Origin: Pardosa pseudoannulata
Lineage: Eukaryota; Arthropoda; Arachnida; Araneae; Lycosidae
NCBI GenBank assembly: GCA_032207245.1
Contig: CM063501.1
Location: 83,646,731 to 83,710,730, forward strand
Length of the DNA: 64,000 bases
Direction: 5' to 3'
The first letter of the stretch is position 1, and each line of letters opens with the position of its first letter. Positions 1-14,838 of the stretch are shown piece after piece. Position numbers and translations under genes: made by a program. The notes under the pieces are model-generated. The model worked only from the letters and a program-made list of their open reading frames with translations. It was not told where the DNA came from and made no database searches.

Positions 1-887
1 TAAAACTGCACAATTTGAAAGATTTTAATACAGATTATTAATTACAACACTGTGTTTAAAGTTATATTGATCATATGATATATGCCTGAAATATCAAGTA
101 CATAGTGGTATAATATATAATTCTATGGCTGAACAAAGCATACTCAAACAATGCACTGTTTTAAAAAACTCTTTTACATTTCTATTAGATGTAACAATTT
201 TTTAAACATACAAAATTTTAATCTTGCTTCACTAACAATTTTAAATTTATGCATTTGTCTTCTGTTTTAAAATAGTCCTTCACTAAAGTAACTCAAATTC
301 TTGTTAAATATTTTGGCATTCAGAGCTTAGTAAAAGTTTGCCATTTCCTTAACCAGTTGTATCACTGTGTTGCCGATCTGCAACATGTCTGAAAATTCAT
401 GTTTTTCTTTAATGAGCTTTTTTAAAGTCAATTTTGTTTATTGTTGATATCTTGCAACACTACAATTAACACAATTTGCTCATAAAACTCATATCAAATT
501 GTGATACTAAATTTGATTTTCATACAAGTCTCATCTATAGTTTGATTAAATACATGATTATCAATGAAATAAACTTTAGGTTTTTATTTATTTATTTATT
601 TTTATATCAAGATGCCAAAATTATATTTCTTACAGAAAGTTTCAAATTTTTTATGAAAAGATAATTTTTGAGTAAAATAATTTACAATATTCATAAAAAA
701 ATATAATTTGTTTGTAGAGAATACACTTTTTGGCCAAAATTTTTATTTTAATGCTTTAAATTCTTAATTACTTTGTTCATACTTACAATTGTTTATTCTA
801 ATATAATGGGGAATGTCTTAATTCAAGGTTGTTGAGATATCAGGGTTAAAAGAAATAACTTGCTATAATAAATATTATTGCACTCAC
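1..887. other. intron sequence after exon E31
   Basis: AT-rich non-coding DNA following the E31 donor on the minus strand. No splice-bounded exon, element end or conserved reading frame found. The next LG2 exon must lie left of the window. Confidence 0.6.
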
Positions 888-1050
888 AGTCTGAATGTTT
901 GGAGCAAAGAAGAGCAAAGCATTTTCATCAAATGTTTTGAAACGCATGGCAACAACATAAGATCTTTTCTTGTAACGTTTGATTTGTGGAAGAACAGCAT
1001 ATCCATCACCTCTGAAACTATATGCTGAAAAATCAGCTTCTTCAGCAGCA
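888..1050 (-). CDS. LAMA1/2-like: laminin alpha exon E31: start of LG2
   Basis: 163 nt, CCAG acceptor and GTGAGT donor. It encodes AAEEADFSAYSFRGDGYAVL, then YVVAMRFKTFDENALLFFAP and NIQT. F-x-G-x-GY-x-x-L and F-x-T-F-x-x-x-x-L-L-F match LG2 of LAMA1/2. LG2 continues left of the window. Confidence 0.95.
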
Positions 1051-4000
1051 CTGGAAGAGTAAATTTATATAATTGTTATGGGCAGTTCACAACATACAGG
1101 GTATCTGCCAAAATAAAATTTTTCAAATCCATGACTTTTTATGACTTTCCCTGATTTAGCAAATCATTTTCCATGACTTTAAAAAGCTTTTGTTAAAGTA
1201 TATATGAATAAAACTTCTGATGTACATACAAATAAAATATATGCTTTTAGAGAAATTACAGGAATTTTATCATAAAAAAACTATAAACTTATTTTATAAG
1301 TGTTAATAAACTCACATACATAAAAATAAATTGTTGTATCTACATACCTAAGTTTAATCATATAGCAATTTTTCAATCCAAATGTTTCCAATTTGAATTC
1401 AGGATACTTTGGTATTATTCAGGTGACCATGAATAATAGCCAAATATAACCCTATAATGTTTATATACAATATCCCTAGAGATAAACTTATATTTTGTGC
1501 AAAAATCTTAACTAATTTTTATTAAAAAATAATTATTATTATATTAATAAAATTTTAATCTACAATTTAAGAAAAAACCTGAATAATATACATTTATCCA
1601 CCCATTAAGCTTTCTTGCTTTGAGTTTCCTTGGTGAACAAATTTTACTTGGCGATATGGTCAATAGGATAATACATAAATACCAAACTCAGTAACTTCAG
1701 CTAAATGACAAGTAAAAATAGAATTAAACAATTCAATGCATTTTTTTTAATCGGTAGTTTAGCGGATCCATGACTTTCCATGACTTTTACTCATTTTACT
1801 TAAAAAATCAAGACTTTCCATGACAAAATTAATCCATTGTCTAAATCCATGATTTTCCATGACTTTCCAGGTGTGCAGAAACCATAAACATAATAACAAC
1901 AAGGAGTTTGCAATAAAAAAAAATTATGTATATTTTTACAGATAATTAGCAGCAAAACTATACATTTTATTTATCAAAAGAATAAAGTTAATTCTCAATA
2001 ACTGAAATGCATAAGGATTGGAAAAATGTTCAATTTATCAGAAGTTATTTACATAATTAAAGTTCTAAACAAGTACAGATAATTTAATTTATACATTGTC
2101 TCCATTACAAATGAATATTTATAAAAAAAAGCTGCCACATTCCAATTTGCATACATAATACCACAACCTAATTTATATATTATGCATGAAAATTAAGTTA
2201 TGGTGCAAAAACTACCAATAGTTAACTTATTAGTCCCTAGCATTCCTTTTTAGAGACAGTTAAACAAAAAGTTTGTAGTTTTTTTTCCCAAAGGGATTTC
2301 CTTTTGAACAACAGTAGATAGAAATTCACTAAATAACTTGCCAAATTTTCAAATAACTATCATTTATAATTTTATCATTTGTATCAAAATTTAAGGATAT
2401 TTTGGGACTCACACCTTATTTTACCTTTAAGTGTAATCCTTTTAATCCTCTTAAGGGTAATAAGGGTCTCACACCAAATTTACCTTTATAGATGGGACAT
2501 TAACTGAAATTATGATGAATAACCACATCTACTATTAAGGTCTATTTTACAGCAGGCAGGGTGGTTTTTTTTTTTTTTTAAGGCTAAATAAATCTTTTAT
2601 CATTAAGTTTAAGAAATAAATAAATGTCATTCTATGAAGTTTAAAATAACAGCTAATCACTAATGAGGACTAGCTTTATTCAAAGTTGTAAAACTTTCAT
2701 ATATTTTTTATTCTTATGAATCCATAATAACCTTGATTTAAGATATTTATCAATATATATTTAGCAAAAATCAGTTGGGAATTAATGGATTAATCACATC
2801 ATAAATATTTATGCTTCCAAGAGTGATGAGTTCTTTACTGTGAATTGATATCATTAACTGTTAAGGGTGATTTTTCTATGGTTAATGGTTCCATTTTATA
2901 TATGTGTTAGGTGGTTCTATTTTTTGTATGTATGTATGCAATGGTAGTATATTAGTCTTCTCTTTTATTTTAAATAAAACATTTTTGAAGTCTTTTTTTA
3001 AATTTGTCATTAAAGTCATACAATTCAGGGAGCATCCATAAATGTTGATTTGTTATTGAAAGAGTTAGAACTAGAACGTTTGTAAGCATTTGAGTTATTG
3101 AAAATTAAATGTAGCTCCTTATGGCAAATCAATTAAGAATGTTTTGAAAACTACTTGACTTGAATAAAGATTAAATTTTAATCTTACCCTTCTTTACAAC
3201 CAGCACAGCCTTGATTAGATACAAAATTCCACAGTCCAACTTTCTTTCCATCTAAAATGACTTCATATAAACATCCAGCAAAATTTCTGGCCTTTAAGTC
3301 TCGTGGCACCTAGGAATACAATGGCCAAAAAATAAACTGTTTAATAATGAAAATGTGTTTAAATGTATAAAAAAGAAAAATTATAATTTTTTTAAGTATT
3401 TATTCAACTTAATATAAAATTTTATTAAACAAAATAAAATATATTCATTCTAGCTTGTAAATTATATTTATCACATTTTATTTAAAAACTTTGATTTTTT
3501 AATTATTTATTTATTTTAAAATATTTTCTCTTGTATATCTTCATATTTAAATATTCAGTACTCAGTAAAGACACTCAGTACAGGTAAGTCTGAATGTCCA
3601 TCTGCTAAATTACCACCAATTTATCAGAAAGATCTTTCTCAAAAAATCTTTTTAAAGCTCTTTTAAAACTATAAACAGTTTTTATAAGTATAAAATTATC
3701 TTAGGACAATTTTATCAATAGTTACAAACAAACATTCAAGGCCACAGTAAACCCCAACAAAAGATTCCTGGATGTTTTTTGTTCATATCTGTAGTCATAA
3801 AATTTTACTTAATATGCTATGCATTTACTATATTAATCAATAAAAAGCCCTTGTGTCAGAATATACCAAAATAATATGTAGCCAATATGAATAAAGCCAT
3901 AAATTAAATATATACTATAATTAAAAGAAAACAGCTCTTTGATAGTTACAGTTAATCTACTACATGCCTTTCATTGGGCCAGAACCGGTACTTGGTCTTC

Positions 4001-7000
4001 CTCATAATGTAGTTAGAAAGACTGTTAAGAACCTCCTAATAGGAGACTTATGGGGCTTGGCTTAATTCTGGTAATCAAAGGCAGGCTAATGAGCTTAACC
4101 AGGGATATCCCTGGATGAGGGCTAATGAGCTACTTAAGCTCAGTAGGAATGAGCTAAGGGTGGCTATTAGTCTGTAGACTGGTCACTGTTGCCTCAAGAA
4201 GCACATTAACATTTTGCCATCATGGACAGCCTGGTATGTGGGGGGTGCCATATGGCGGAGGAGTGTTCCTCACACATTTTGTGTGAATGCGACTACTACC
4301 ATGTCAAGAGATTTGAATTTCTTGGTTATCACTTCATCGAGCTGTGGAAGCTGACCAACTTCCTGATTAAATTGCTGCTTAGATTTATCTCAGCTATTAG
4401 TCTCTCTGAGACCTAATTGTTAATATTTCTTAACTTATTGCTGAGACTCTTTTGTTCCAGTAAATGGGGGGAGGGTCAGTACAATAGGCATTGGGTCGCA
4501 ATGTTAGTGCTCTTATGGGCCACCCCACCCTAAATCTAAATCTAATCTACTACATCAGTGTAGTGATGAAGAAAATTTAACAGCTGAAATAGAACAAGGT
4601 CAAGTCTTAGTTCTACTCGAGTCACTAAGCTATCCTTGATTGTGATTATGAAATGGCTACTTGCTTTAAATTCTAACTTTTATTTAATTTGTATACTTAT
4701 TTGAATTTTGCATTTACATTTCAAAATTTGTAAATTGTACTTATCACAACCATCAGTGAGATTTACTTACTCGATAACCTTTAGGTGTTCCTCCAATATA
4801 AAAGTAAGAACTTGAATCTAAATCCATTTTTGAAAAACCTGCAGGAGATGCTCCAGTGACCATAAATGGATCTCTGTTTTGAGCATGTATAGTAGGCATT
4901 ACACTAAGAGTAGCAACATTTCCAAACCTGATTTTTAAAATAAAATTAGAATATTTTAGCCTTAGTGCTTATCACATTTTATAAACAGTTTTACACTGAT
5001 ACATTTTTTAAAAAATATATTCAATATAAAACTACCCAAATCATTTAACCCTTTATCTACTGACGGTACTTAGAAGTACCAATCACTTTAATCCTTTATC
5101 TACTGATGGTACTTTTAGGTACCACTTTGATTAATTAGTTCTAATAAATTAAATTTCGCACCGGGGAGATTTTTTTTCTTGTACATTCTTTAATTATCAA
5201 TATGGCAGCTAAAAAAATATATATTTATGAAGAAATTTTCAGTAGTTTATAATGCAGTAGATAAAGGGTTAAAGATGTTACATTAATTAAAAGAGAATAA
5301 TGTACTCTGCCAGATGTTAAGTATGTTACTCTGCCAGAAAATGGGTGCATAGATGAATATTAATAAAAATACACAAAAATAGTAAATAGAGAATAAACAA
5401 ATGATGGTAAAATTTTTAATTTCTCTTAAAATTAACATGAAATTATCAGTATTTATAAAAGAAAGAAACGATACTTAAATAACATTTACTTTGTGTATAG
5501 AAGTTAAATTAAATAAAAATTTAATATCAATCTGATAGGATATTATGCACTAAACACATTATTAATTGTATACATATATGCAGTAAAACCCCAATGCAAC
5601 ACTATGGGGACCTAGTAAAATTATCGTTATAAAGGATTATATCATTACATTGAGGGACAATATAATTTCCATTCAAAAGATATAAACTGTGGTTAATTTG
5701 ATGATTATGACACATAAATATCTAAAAAGCAAAGGATTAAACTATTACATATTGCCAACAAATGCAAAAATTTTAAAAATACCAAACACATAATAAAATT
5801 ATATCTGAAATATTTATTAAAAGAAATCTATTATTTTTGTTTGTGTATTAGCTTTTCATTATAAAATCAACTAATAATGTATGTGTAACAATGTATGCAT
5901 AGTTTAAAGCATGAAAATGATTCCATTTGTAGATGAAAGGCTTAAATAAAATGTCTGTAGAGACTTTATAGATTGAAATGCTCCATGAGATATCAATAAA
6001 GAATGTGATGAATCTATATTTTCACCACCATCATTTACTTTTTTAATGTTTTCTTTTGCATCCATGATCCTCCTGCTAAAGCCATAACTTTATTATCTGT
6101 TGTTAAATAACCCCCTATACTAATTCAGTATTTTTTTTTGTGTTTCTTGCTTTAAGTTGAGTGACAGTATTTTGTGTTCTGCCTGCATTTGAAAACTGAA
6201 ATACTGTTGTACTCGGATAGAAAATAACTATGGGTTGTAAGAAAAACATCATTTTATAGAGGTTTATTACTGAAAGGAAATATTTAAATTGTTTATCATT
6301 ATTACATTTAGACAAGGATCATTAAAATAATATTCTATGTTAATTCACCAAGAGAGAAAAATATTATCATTATAGACACAATTATCATTTTATCAGATAT
6401 TGTTGTAGCTGGTTTTACTGTATATATATGGCTAGTACTAATAAGTTAAATGTCAGCAGAAGTTTTACATGAGTTTAAGACAGTAACTAACCTATTTACT
6501 TCAATTTTATACCAACGTTCATCTCTTAACAGTTGTTCATCATTAGTTTCAATAGTTAGATTGTGTTGAATAACTTCAGCTCCTCCTCCAGCATTCCACA
6601 GAAACCTTATCTTTCTATTTACCATTTCAACTATCATGAAGTCTTCCTACAGTTAAAAAAAATAATATTTATGAGAAAAAGAAAAAAAAAGCTTAAATTT
6701 GCTAAGTCAGAAAAATATTGTTTGAATTGAACTCACAAAATTGGGAATTGTGATACTTTATTTTGATAGTATTCTAATAAAATTAAATACTTAAAAAACC
6801 ATAAATTACATCATGTTTTTATGTCATTAAATACTCTGAAAAAGAAAATCATAAATTACAACATATTTTTATTTCAAGTTCTCAATTTGTTTAATAAAAA
6901 TTGCAGAAGTAAAGATCTATAACATTGGGTTTCAACTTACTGGTTCAGTATTTCTGGTCATCTATGCAGCATTAAAAATATAAAATATAGCATAAATATA

Positions 7001-10000
7001 ACTAAACATAAATAAATTATTAGTTAAAACACACTTTTTTTATAAAACTAGTATATTATACACTAATTTAAGGATCTAAGAAAGTTTTGTAGTTCTAAAA
7101 TAAATAATCAAGTGATAAGAAACCAAGCTTTTTTCCCCTAGACTTTCTTAAATACTTACTAATAATAAAATTGTATATAATCCTAAAGTTTTGAAAGTAA
7201 TTATTTAATTATACCCAGCCAGCTCTAATCAAACTAGGCGTGTTTGATCCCTCATTTTTTGTTTTTCTCACTTGGGAGTTTCTGAGAGAACAAAACAAAT
7301 AGACTCCAGTTGGGAAGGCAATTCCTAAACCAATCAGAAAAAGGATGTGCTTCAAACCGGAATGATAAGTTATAAACAGTATAAATAATAAACTCCTTTG
7401 TGTTTTAAGAATAAAACTAATCTTTTGAGTTATTGCCCTTAATTGAGAATGTTGTTTAACAATTTATGAAACCAAGTTCATTGCCAAAGGTCAAACTGCC
7501 ATTTATCAGGTTATACCATGACTTTACAACTATAATCCCTTAAAAGATATTTTTAATGTTTTTAAAAAGCTTCAAGAGGACAGAAATTTAAAAAAAACTG
7601 ATCAAACATACAGTGGTAGAACTTGCAAGGAATAACAACAAACTGTCTTTAACATCCGTTTTCACAGCATAATGTAATACAATAGTGTTGGTTGATGTAG
7701 GCTCTATCTCTGGTTGATATGATCGTACACATATTCCAGCATTGTCAGCACTCAATGAGACATGAATCTATAATAAAAGATTTTGCAGTGTATATTTAGT
7801 TAAGCAGTGATATATTTTCATTAAGCTATAATAAGTTATATTTTAGAGATCATACATAAACAAATTTATAATCCTAATATATCGAAAACAAATTATATAT
7901 ATAGATATAATTTAGCAGTATGCTATTGCAGTATCATAACTTACTGTGGATGCTTTCTGTCGGGCGAGCAAAATTTTGTTCTTTAGATCTCTGACACTCA
8001 GCTGCATTTGATTATTCAGTCCTTTAATTCTTTCAACTCTATTTTCAACAATAGTTGCTCTTTTATTTGCAGTTGTTGTAGTAGCTTTTGCCAACTCAAC
8101 TAGAGCAAAAAAATTATCTTTCAGGTAAAGTAAATAATTTAGATTATTAATAGCTAATAACCATAAAAAGCTTATAAATCTTGGAAGATAAAATGTATGT
8201 ATGTTTGAATTAATTTTACCTATATTAAAGCTGTTTACAATTGAAAACTGTATGCACTTAAAAAATAACCCTTTATTTGCTTATTTATGTATTATCTGTA
8301 CATTAAAAATGGGCTAATTTGAAAAGAACTAAACTGTGAAATCCTCATATCAGATATCAACTGCGGTTTTTGTTACTAGTAAGAGCCATGGGGCAGGGCC
8401 AACCCTTAGAAGTAAGCAAGGAAAGCTACCATTTACAATGATAAAACTGCATGAACTAGAGTAAAAAACAAACACAATGCACAAATCATATTTTGATTAC
8501 TTAAATGCAGAAATAAAAGAGTAGTAAAATAAAATATAACAGGAATTGAAAGGCATCAATACATTCTTATCATTTAATATGCATCACAAACTAGATTTCA
8601 CAAGCTTATTCAAATCTAGCAGAAGTAGACAAGCTTCTGGATATCTATTTTCAATAAACCAGTATAAATGTCTTAATTTAATTACATATAATTTTTCTGG
8701 TTAACTTTTATTTTTAAACTTAAAGTTTTAAAGCTTTATAGTAAGTTCTGGTCCACAGTGGTCAATGCTACCAATTTTGTTTATGGAGACAAAAATGCTA
8801 GGGCCGAACGATGGCTGAATGGTTAGGGTGCTGGCCTTCGGAACCGGAGTTCGTGGGTTCAAATCCCACTATGGCATGTATGTTCGTAGCCGTTCAGAAT
8901 CGGCTTTAAGCAGTAGGTCCCGGTCTCATTAGCCGTTCGGAATCGGCTTTAAGCAGTAGGTCCCGGTCTCATTAGCCTTCGTGTTGCAAAAAGTAGACTG
9001 TAGCGCTCAAAAAAGAAAAAAAAAAAAAAAAAAAAAAGAAGCTAGGGTTGGTCCTGCATAGGATAAGGGACTATCGTGGTCAAGGGCAAAAAAAGGAAGG
9101 AAGGAGAGAATAGAAGATGCAATACTGGAGTGAAACATAGTTGTAGTGGATACATGTAACTGGACATATGTATATCAATACCTATTTGTCAAGATTAAAA
9201 TTAACAAAATGGTAACTACCAGTGTTTGATCCTTGAGTACTATTTTCATGAATTAATAGACCAAACACTTGAGGTATTTTTAGCGGTGTAAAGGTCAATA
9301 ATACACAGAGTTAACTTGGAGGCAAAAGTAGCTTGGTACAATGTAAAATTTATAAAGACCCAGATATCATCAAATTCATAACAATTCAGAAATTGAAATG
9401 GGCTGAGCACCTTGTGTCAATGCAGACCAAAAACAAATACACAAATGTAGACAAGAATAATATTTGTCTTTCAAAATTATTTTAATGATTATAACACCAG
9501 AAACAATGCGTGGCTATCACTCACACAGCAAGTTGTTATATATATATATATATATATGCAAACCAGGGAAATATTAGCCCCTATTATTTTTAATTGCCCA
9601 GGCTTACTGAGCAGTGAGAAACTTAATTAACTTGCAATCATGGATCCATAGAAGAAAACAGCAAGTCTATAGAGGAACTTTACTTTATCTAAAACTAGGT
9701 AAAATAAATATTTTTGTGGCAAAAGCAGAGCATGGAATGACACCTGGAAACACTTTTCGATTACACAGTTGAGCCCCACAGCAGGATGATACAGAGAGTA
9801 TTTCCAAGAAACTAGAAGATTAGTCAGAGTTATTTACAGTCAGACAGGTGTTTAGATCATTGGAAAAAAGAACTATTTGCATGGGCCAGCTGGAAAATGT
9901 GACAAGTGAACAGAAAATTAGCATTTATTTCAGAGTTAGCTTTAGGCAATGGTTCAAAGAATTCTAGCCATGGACAATCCTTTAATATATTAGATGGCTG

Positions 10001-12431
10001 GGAAAATAGATATGAAAAAAAAATGAGAGTGGAAAAAAGGAGGATTTTAGAGAGATATTAAGTGTAATAACTCTGATATATTACACATACACACACACAA
10101 ATATATATATATTCAGTTAGTCCAGATTAAGGTTTGAAATGTTAATTACTTACATAATTTCTGAGTGCTATCTTCCTGAATTAATAGACCACACATATGA
10201 GTTACGACACATAAATTAGTAATTTAAAATTGTTTTATGCAAGAATTGCACACAAGATAAAAAGAATTATGTACTAACAAAGGTATTAGATAGCCTGAAA
10301 TGAAAAAAAAAATTAAAGAAAATGATCTTAAAAACTTGGGTGAATATGTTTTTAAAAACCTGGGTGCAATGCAAAATCATGCAAGTAAATACAGTATTTT
10401 CTTTATTAAATTAAATCCTCCATTTGATTTGAAACATACATAAGATCTAATTGAAATGACTAAAAAATTTTAGATTTTAAATAACTTTCAATCATATACA
10501 TTATCACATAAAACTTAATTGAAGGAATTTCATTTTAAAAAACAAACAACTAGAAAAAGAAGAAAAAACCCTGTGTCTAACAAGTACATTTGAAGAGCCA
10601 CATGTAAACTTGAGTATTATATGCTCCTTAAAGAGTTTTAAAAATAAGAACATTGATTTTTATAATATAATAAAAAAATAATATTCGTACTTGTTTTGGT
10701 AACATTAGATAAACCAGCTGATGACCTGACTTTAAGACCATCTAATTTAGGATACAAATCATTGTTCAGCATATTGATCAAATTATCAATTTTATCATGA
10801 GCTTCTTTCATTTTATTTCTTGTAGCTTTGTGACGGTCATCAATGTCATGCAATTTATCTCCAAGACCTATAGAAGTAAAAGGTATATTTAATATACTGT
10901 TCAAGGAACTCAAACCACAGAAAATACTATAAATATATAAATATTTATACATACATAAAGGGTTTTTTTTTTATCACAGAATATTCTGAAATTTTGCTGA
11001 CACCTTTTCACAACAGATATTTTGTTTGAAAAATAACTTTGGACAAACTATTTGATGTTGATGGTGCATGTAAATTTTAAAAACAGCCAGATAAATGCAG
11101 AAGAAATGATTCAATTTCTTCTGTTATGTATTTACGTGAAAAAGGCAATTATATATTTTATTCTGACTCAAAAAGCATTTTAGAATCTCTCTCTTCACCC
11201 AGACACAACAGTCACCCTCTAATATTTCAAGTCTTCGACCTGATCGACAGCCTGAAATCTGTGGGTTTTCCCCTTCTTTTCAGCTGGATTCCATCCCATG
11301 TGGGAATTAAATGGTAATGAGGATGCTGATAAAGCAGCAAAAACCGCTAGCTACTCTTTTGATACATCTTTGCCTCTTTGTGATGCAAAAAATTATATAA
11401 AAAACCTGTTATATAAAAAGTGGCAGAATTCTTGGGATGAAGAAACTAATAATAAATTGCATACAATTAAAGCAAACATTGAAAATTGGAGTACCTTGCC
11501 ATCTAGAAGACATGACGTTGTTCTTACCTGCCTCCGGATTGGTCATACGCGTTTTACCCATCGTCATTTGTTACTCAGAGAATCTGCTCAAGTTTGCGAC
11601 CAATGCAATACAGTAATCTCCATAAGGCATATCCTAATTGATTGTCCTCGGTTAAAAAACCATCGTATTCATTATTTTAACTCTTCATCTATTCATATTA
11701 AAAATATTTTAAATAATCCACCTCATCGTAATCTATTTCTGTTTTTAAAAGACATCGGTTTTTACCCTCACATCTGAATTTTATACCTCATCGCCTGTTT
11801 TTACTTTTGGTCTTATTTATCTCCTCTACACTGCTTTTGCATTTTTAGCTTGTTCTTTTTATCTTCAACCATCCTTTTATAGCTGTTTGTTTTGGTCATT
11901 GTAGAATTATTTTTAACTGTTTGTTTGGCACAATATGTCCCAGGAGGACTCAGTGCCATTAAACTTCATCCAACCAACCAACCATCTGTTATGTATAATG
12001 TGAACACATTCCCAGAGACAAAAATACAGAAATAGTGTTGCTTTTGATACAATCTCTGTATACCATCCTTTTTTTCTGTAAATAAATATGAACATGAATT
12101 ATGACATATGATTCTAATTAACACCTTAACAAGACCTGTGATAAAAGCCAAGGCTATTTCTGAACTTTTACTCATTGAACTTCTGAGGCCATTTCATAAG
12201 AATCATCAATTCTTCAAAATACATCAATCTGAGGTTACTACAAGGATGACATTTTACTATACATATTAACAGTAAGGAAAGAAGAAAATTTGTTCAACAA
12301 GAACAGAATGAAACATTAGAATTTAATCTGAATATAGAGGTCTACCAACCTGGTATCTGTCCAGATGGCAGAAAAATTTATGCTATACAACTTATTTACC
12401 TTAAATGTAATAAATTAAATTTACATTAACA

Positions 12432-12467
<36 letters not shown>

Positions 12468-14787
12468 TATATATATATATATATGATTGTTAAAATATTA
12501 GTAAGTTGTGCATTCCAGCACCTCTTTTCCTTCCATGCCTTCCATGCACTAACACAAATGTATATTTATATATACATACATATAAGTAAATATAGAATGA
12601 AAGAATGAGGGAGGGATATCTTACCCCTTGGGAGGGAATCTATATCTTCTTTGAACTCTTTCAGAGAATTCACAACATGCTTGACATCGTCAGAGATCTG
12701 ATGTATTGTAGCTTTCTTTTTTTCCAGTGACATCTGAACATCTAAATATACATATATATACATTACATATTAAGAAAGTAATTTAGATTTTAATTAAACA
12801 TTTAATAGTCTACTCCTTCTTTAAATGGAGACTTCATAAAATACACTCCTTGAAAAACTTTGAAATTAATTTACTGTACAAATAACAAAATCTGTGAAAC
12901 CTTCATCTTATATCTATGACTAAATGCTAATACAGTATTTTGACCTTTTTTTTTCAAGGTTAAGAAAATGTTTTTAATAACTCTATACAATCACATATAT
13001 TTTAGATTAATTTATCAGTACAGAAAGTTTATAATAATTGCCTTATTTTTTTATTAATTTGTCTAATGAAATCAATGCAAATCAAAACAATAATTAAAAA
13101 ATATTTCTATGTTCTGAGAAATGTCTAATGTTTTACAATTTAAAATCAATTTAAAATGCCTAATAAAAAATAATTCATAATAATCAAGCCCTTCATAAAA
13201 CAAGATTAAATTATTTAATGTTTTACAAGTATAGTTTTCTAAAATTTGAACAGGTATATTCCAGTAGCACAGGTTTAACATTAATTTAATGACTTTAATG
13301 TCTTAGATGAGGGCGAACAATAAATCTCTTATTAATCTCAGTAAAAAATGTTTATTAACTTTATCTGAAACATTTTTTTTTAACTTTACATGAAACAATT
13401 CTTACACAAATTAAATAAATCTCACCTAAAACATCATTTCTATGTCTTTCAGCAGCATCTCTTAAAATTTGACTGGACTTCTTAAGAAACATACCTTGCC
13501 TTGTTATTGAATCGTGCCTTTTAGGCTCTGCCTGCAATTTATAAAAGAGTAAAATATTAGCAAATGTATATGTCTGTAATATATCAAAAAGTATTGTTCC
13601 TAAAGTTCTTCAAATTTCTCCCAATTCACATCCTTTTTCTCTAATGTTAACTTCCTCATCCACCTAAATTAATGATGTGGTTCTTTGAAATTACATTCCT
13701 TTTCCATTTATCAAAACTAAAGGCTGAATTAATAATTGCTACATGTGGCTTCCTTACTCCTTTTGTGAACCTGCTGTCAATTCTTCCAGGGAAAATGCCT
13801 ATCTTTATGCTGTTGTTTGCACTTCTCCTGCCACTTTTTTTTTATGGGTCAGAGCAGAAGTGCCATTACAAGCTCTCTCTAATGAGAAATTAAGTATGTA
13901 TTCACCCATCAGGATGGCATTTTCATAAATCAATACATACACAATTATCTCTTGCCTGTGTCAAACATATCCATTGATTCTCTGAGTTTAAGAAGAAAAT
14001 AGAGGATTTTTTTTAGCATTTTCATCTGGTCTTAGTGCTCTAGTGAGTTATCTTCCCAGACATGACTGCAGTAAAGTTGTGAAGTAAGCCCTGACAACTA
14101 AAAAATATGGGCTATTTTCAAGTATGATCAGTAAAATGCAATTTTTACCAGTTACGCATACATATATATATATGAAATATATCAAAATTATTACCTCTAA
14201 AATAGCTATCTAAAATTCTCCTTTTTTTATACCTAATTTCTTAGCCATAAAAGGAGTGTTCTCTGATTTAAATTCTTTACACCCATTTCTCAAAACTAAT
14301 GCCAGAATAAATACTAATTTTCTGTCCACTGTCCCATTTTTCAGTCACATGTTCAGCTATCCTACAGAAATGGTATTGTTTCTTCAATAAATAAAATTTC
14401 TGCATGTGTATTTTCAAAATTTCTTAAATGTTCAAGGTTCAGCCTTACCTTGTAAAATTGCTGATCTAGATTAATTCTCATGAGAACAAAATTACAAGAC
14501 TTGCTCACTATATAGGGGCTGACATTGGCCACAAATATGTATTTTCTTTAAGCATTTCATATGGAGCTTTCGTAGACCAATGCATTTTGATATTAAATAA
14601 ATGTGAAGCTCTACAACTCTTTGGACTCAGTTTTCTGATGTAATGATTGCAATTTTAGTAAAACTTCTGTTTGCCCAACAAGCCCAAGAAATTAAATAAT
14701 AAGACCTAATTGAATGTAAGTTTTGAATTAAACCTAGTTTATCCTTTGTTAGTTTACCTTACTTTTATCATGTGCTGAAAAAGCATG

Positions 14788-14838
<51 letters not shown>

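Noticed and set aside
476..664. Small open frame near the left end
   Set aside because: AT-rich composition, no homology, no splice context; inside laminin intron sequence.
6938..6953. Possible mini-exon between E27 and E28
   Set aside because: E27 to E28 joins directly in frame and matches LAMA1 without any insertion; the splice-like sites are weak.
8801..8872. Functional tRNA gene
   Set aside because: The tRNA-like head has a mismatched anticodon stem and continues into a SINE body also found at four other loci, so it is a SINE.
13672..13893. Plus-strand hydrophobic small protein in intron E22-E23
   Set aside because: No family recognised, and the matching frame in the second copy is altered at its C-terminus by an indel; likely chance or repeat-derived.
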